Of a stretch of 64,000 nt of DNA, positions 63,976 through 64,000 are shown one piece after another. The notes beneath the pieces are model-generated. The model was not told the DNA's origin. It ran no database searches and saw only the letters and a list, made by a program, of their open reading frames with translations. Source of the stretch: Collimonas sp. OK242 (GTDB taxonomy: Bacteria > Pseudomonadota > Gammaproteobacteria > Burkholderiales > Burkholderiaceae_D); assembly GCF_900107095.1 (NCBI RefSeq), contig NZ_FNOR01000015.1, forward strand, positions 1 through 64,000. Direction: 5' to 3'. Every line of letters begins with the position of its first letter. Positions within the stretch are counted from its first letter, which is position 1. Made by a program: the position numbers and the translations under genes.

Positions 63976-64000
63976 ATGCAAATACTCCAAAGTTGCAGCT

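Overview
The window looks like a chromosomal segment of a betaproteobacterium of the Oxalobacteraceae type (Collimonas, Janthinobacterium or Herbaspirillum relatives). This is inferred from the high GC content with strong GC-driven antisense reading frames, a Janthinobacterium-type (JQS) quorum-sensing locus, a TagH/TssQ-type T6SS accessory cluster and an assimilatory nitrate operon. No rRNA, tRNA, CRISPR array or replication origin was seen.

Layout. 1-338: right end of an IS256-family insertion sequence. 768-12652: small accessory and metabolic units, mostly enzyme/regulator pairs (VOC protein/AraC, SDR/LysR, DUF1127/LysR), a XRE regulator facing a secreted-protein/DUF2145 pair, a decayed dienelactone hydrolase, an isochorismatase-like hydrolase, a flavin monooxygenase coupled to an ACC-deaminase-like PLP enzyme, and a DTW-domain tRNA modifier. 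12741-15665: a compact operon of a J-domain protein and three unrecognised proteins, preceded by three 10-bp repeats. 15711-20279: 2,4-dienoyl-CoA reductase, an SGNH hydrolase and a LysR regulator. 20301-24615: FHA protein (TagH), PP2C phosphatase, transmembrane Ser/Thr kinase and TssQ-like lipoprotein, the usual phospho-regulatory module of a type VI secretion system, with no structural T6SS gene in the window. 24815-27791: alanine transaminase with a strong terminator, proline iminopeptidase and a small exported protein.

27797-40663 contains two paralogous pairs of a MauG/di-haem-peroxidase-like lipoprotein and a large lipoprotein phosphoesterase. Between them lie a glycosyltransferase-like protein, an FkbM methyltransferase, a Liv-type binding protein, and a WYL regulator with its GST. 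40769-43191 is a TetR-GST-flavoprotein cluster with recognisable operators. 43606-48166 is a JQS locus (autoinducer synthase, sensor kinase, response regulator) with a LuxR solo. 48255-54514 holds assorted regulators and enzymes, including a WYL/NIPSNAP pair, a FinO/ProQ-like protein and a LysE exporter.

54534-63154 is the assimilatory nitrate operon: nitrate transporter, nirB, nirD, FAD reductase, nitrate reductase. Its leader has a near-perfect sigma-54 promoter, two ANTAR-type hexaloop hairpins and an intrinsic terminator, so both nitrogen (NtrC) and nitrate (NasT/NasR-type antitermination) control can be read from the DNA. The window ends with two small thiol-redox proteins.

The observation most worth following is the twice-occurring pairing of MauG-like di-haem enzymes with PF04185-type phosphoesterases. 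In both di-haem proteins a Tyr sits where classical peroxidases have the axial Met, which suggests protein modification or an unusual redox role rather than simple peroxidase activity.
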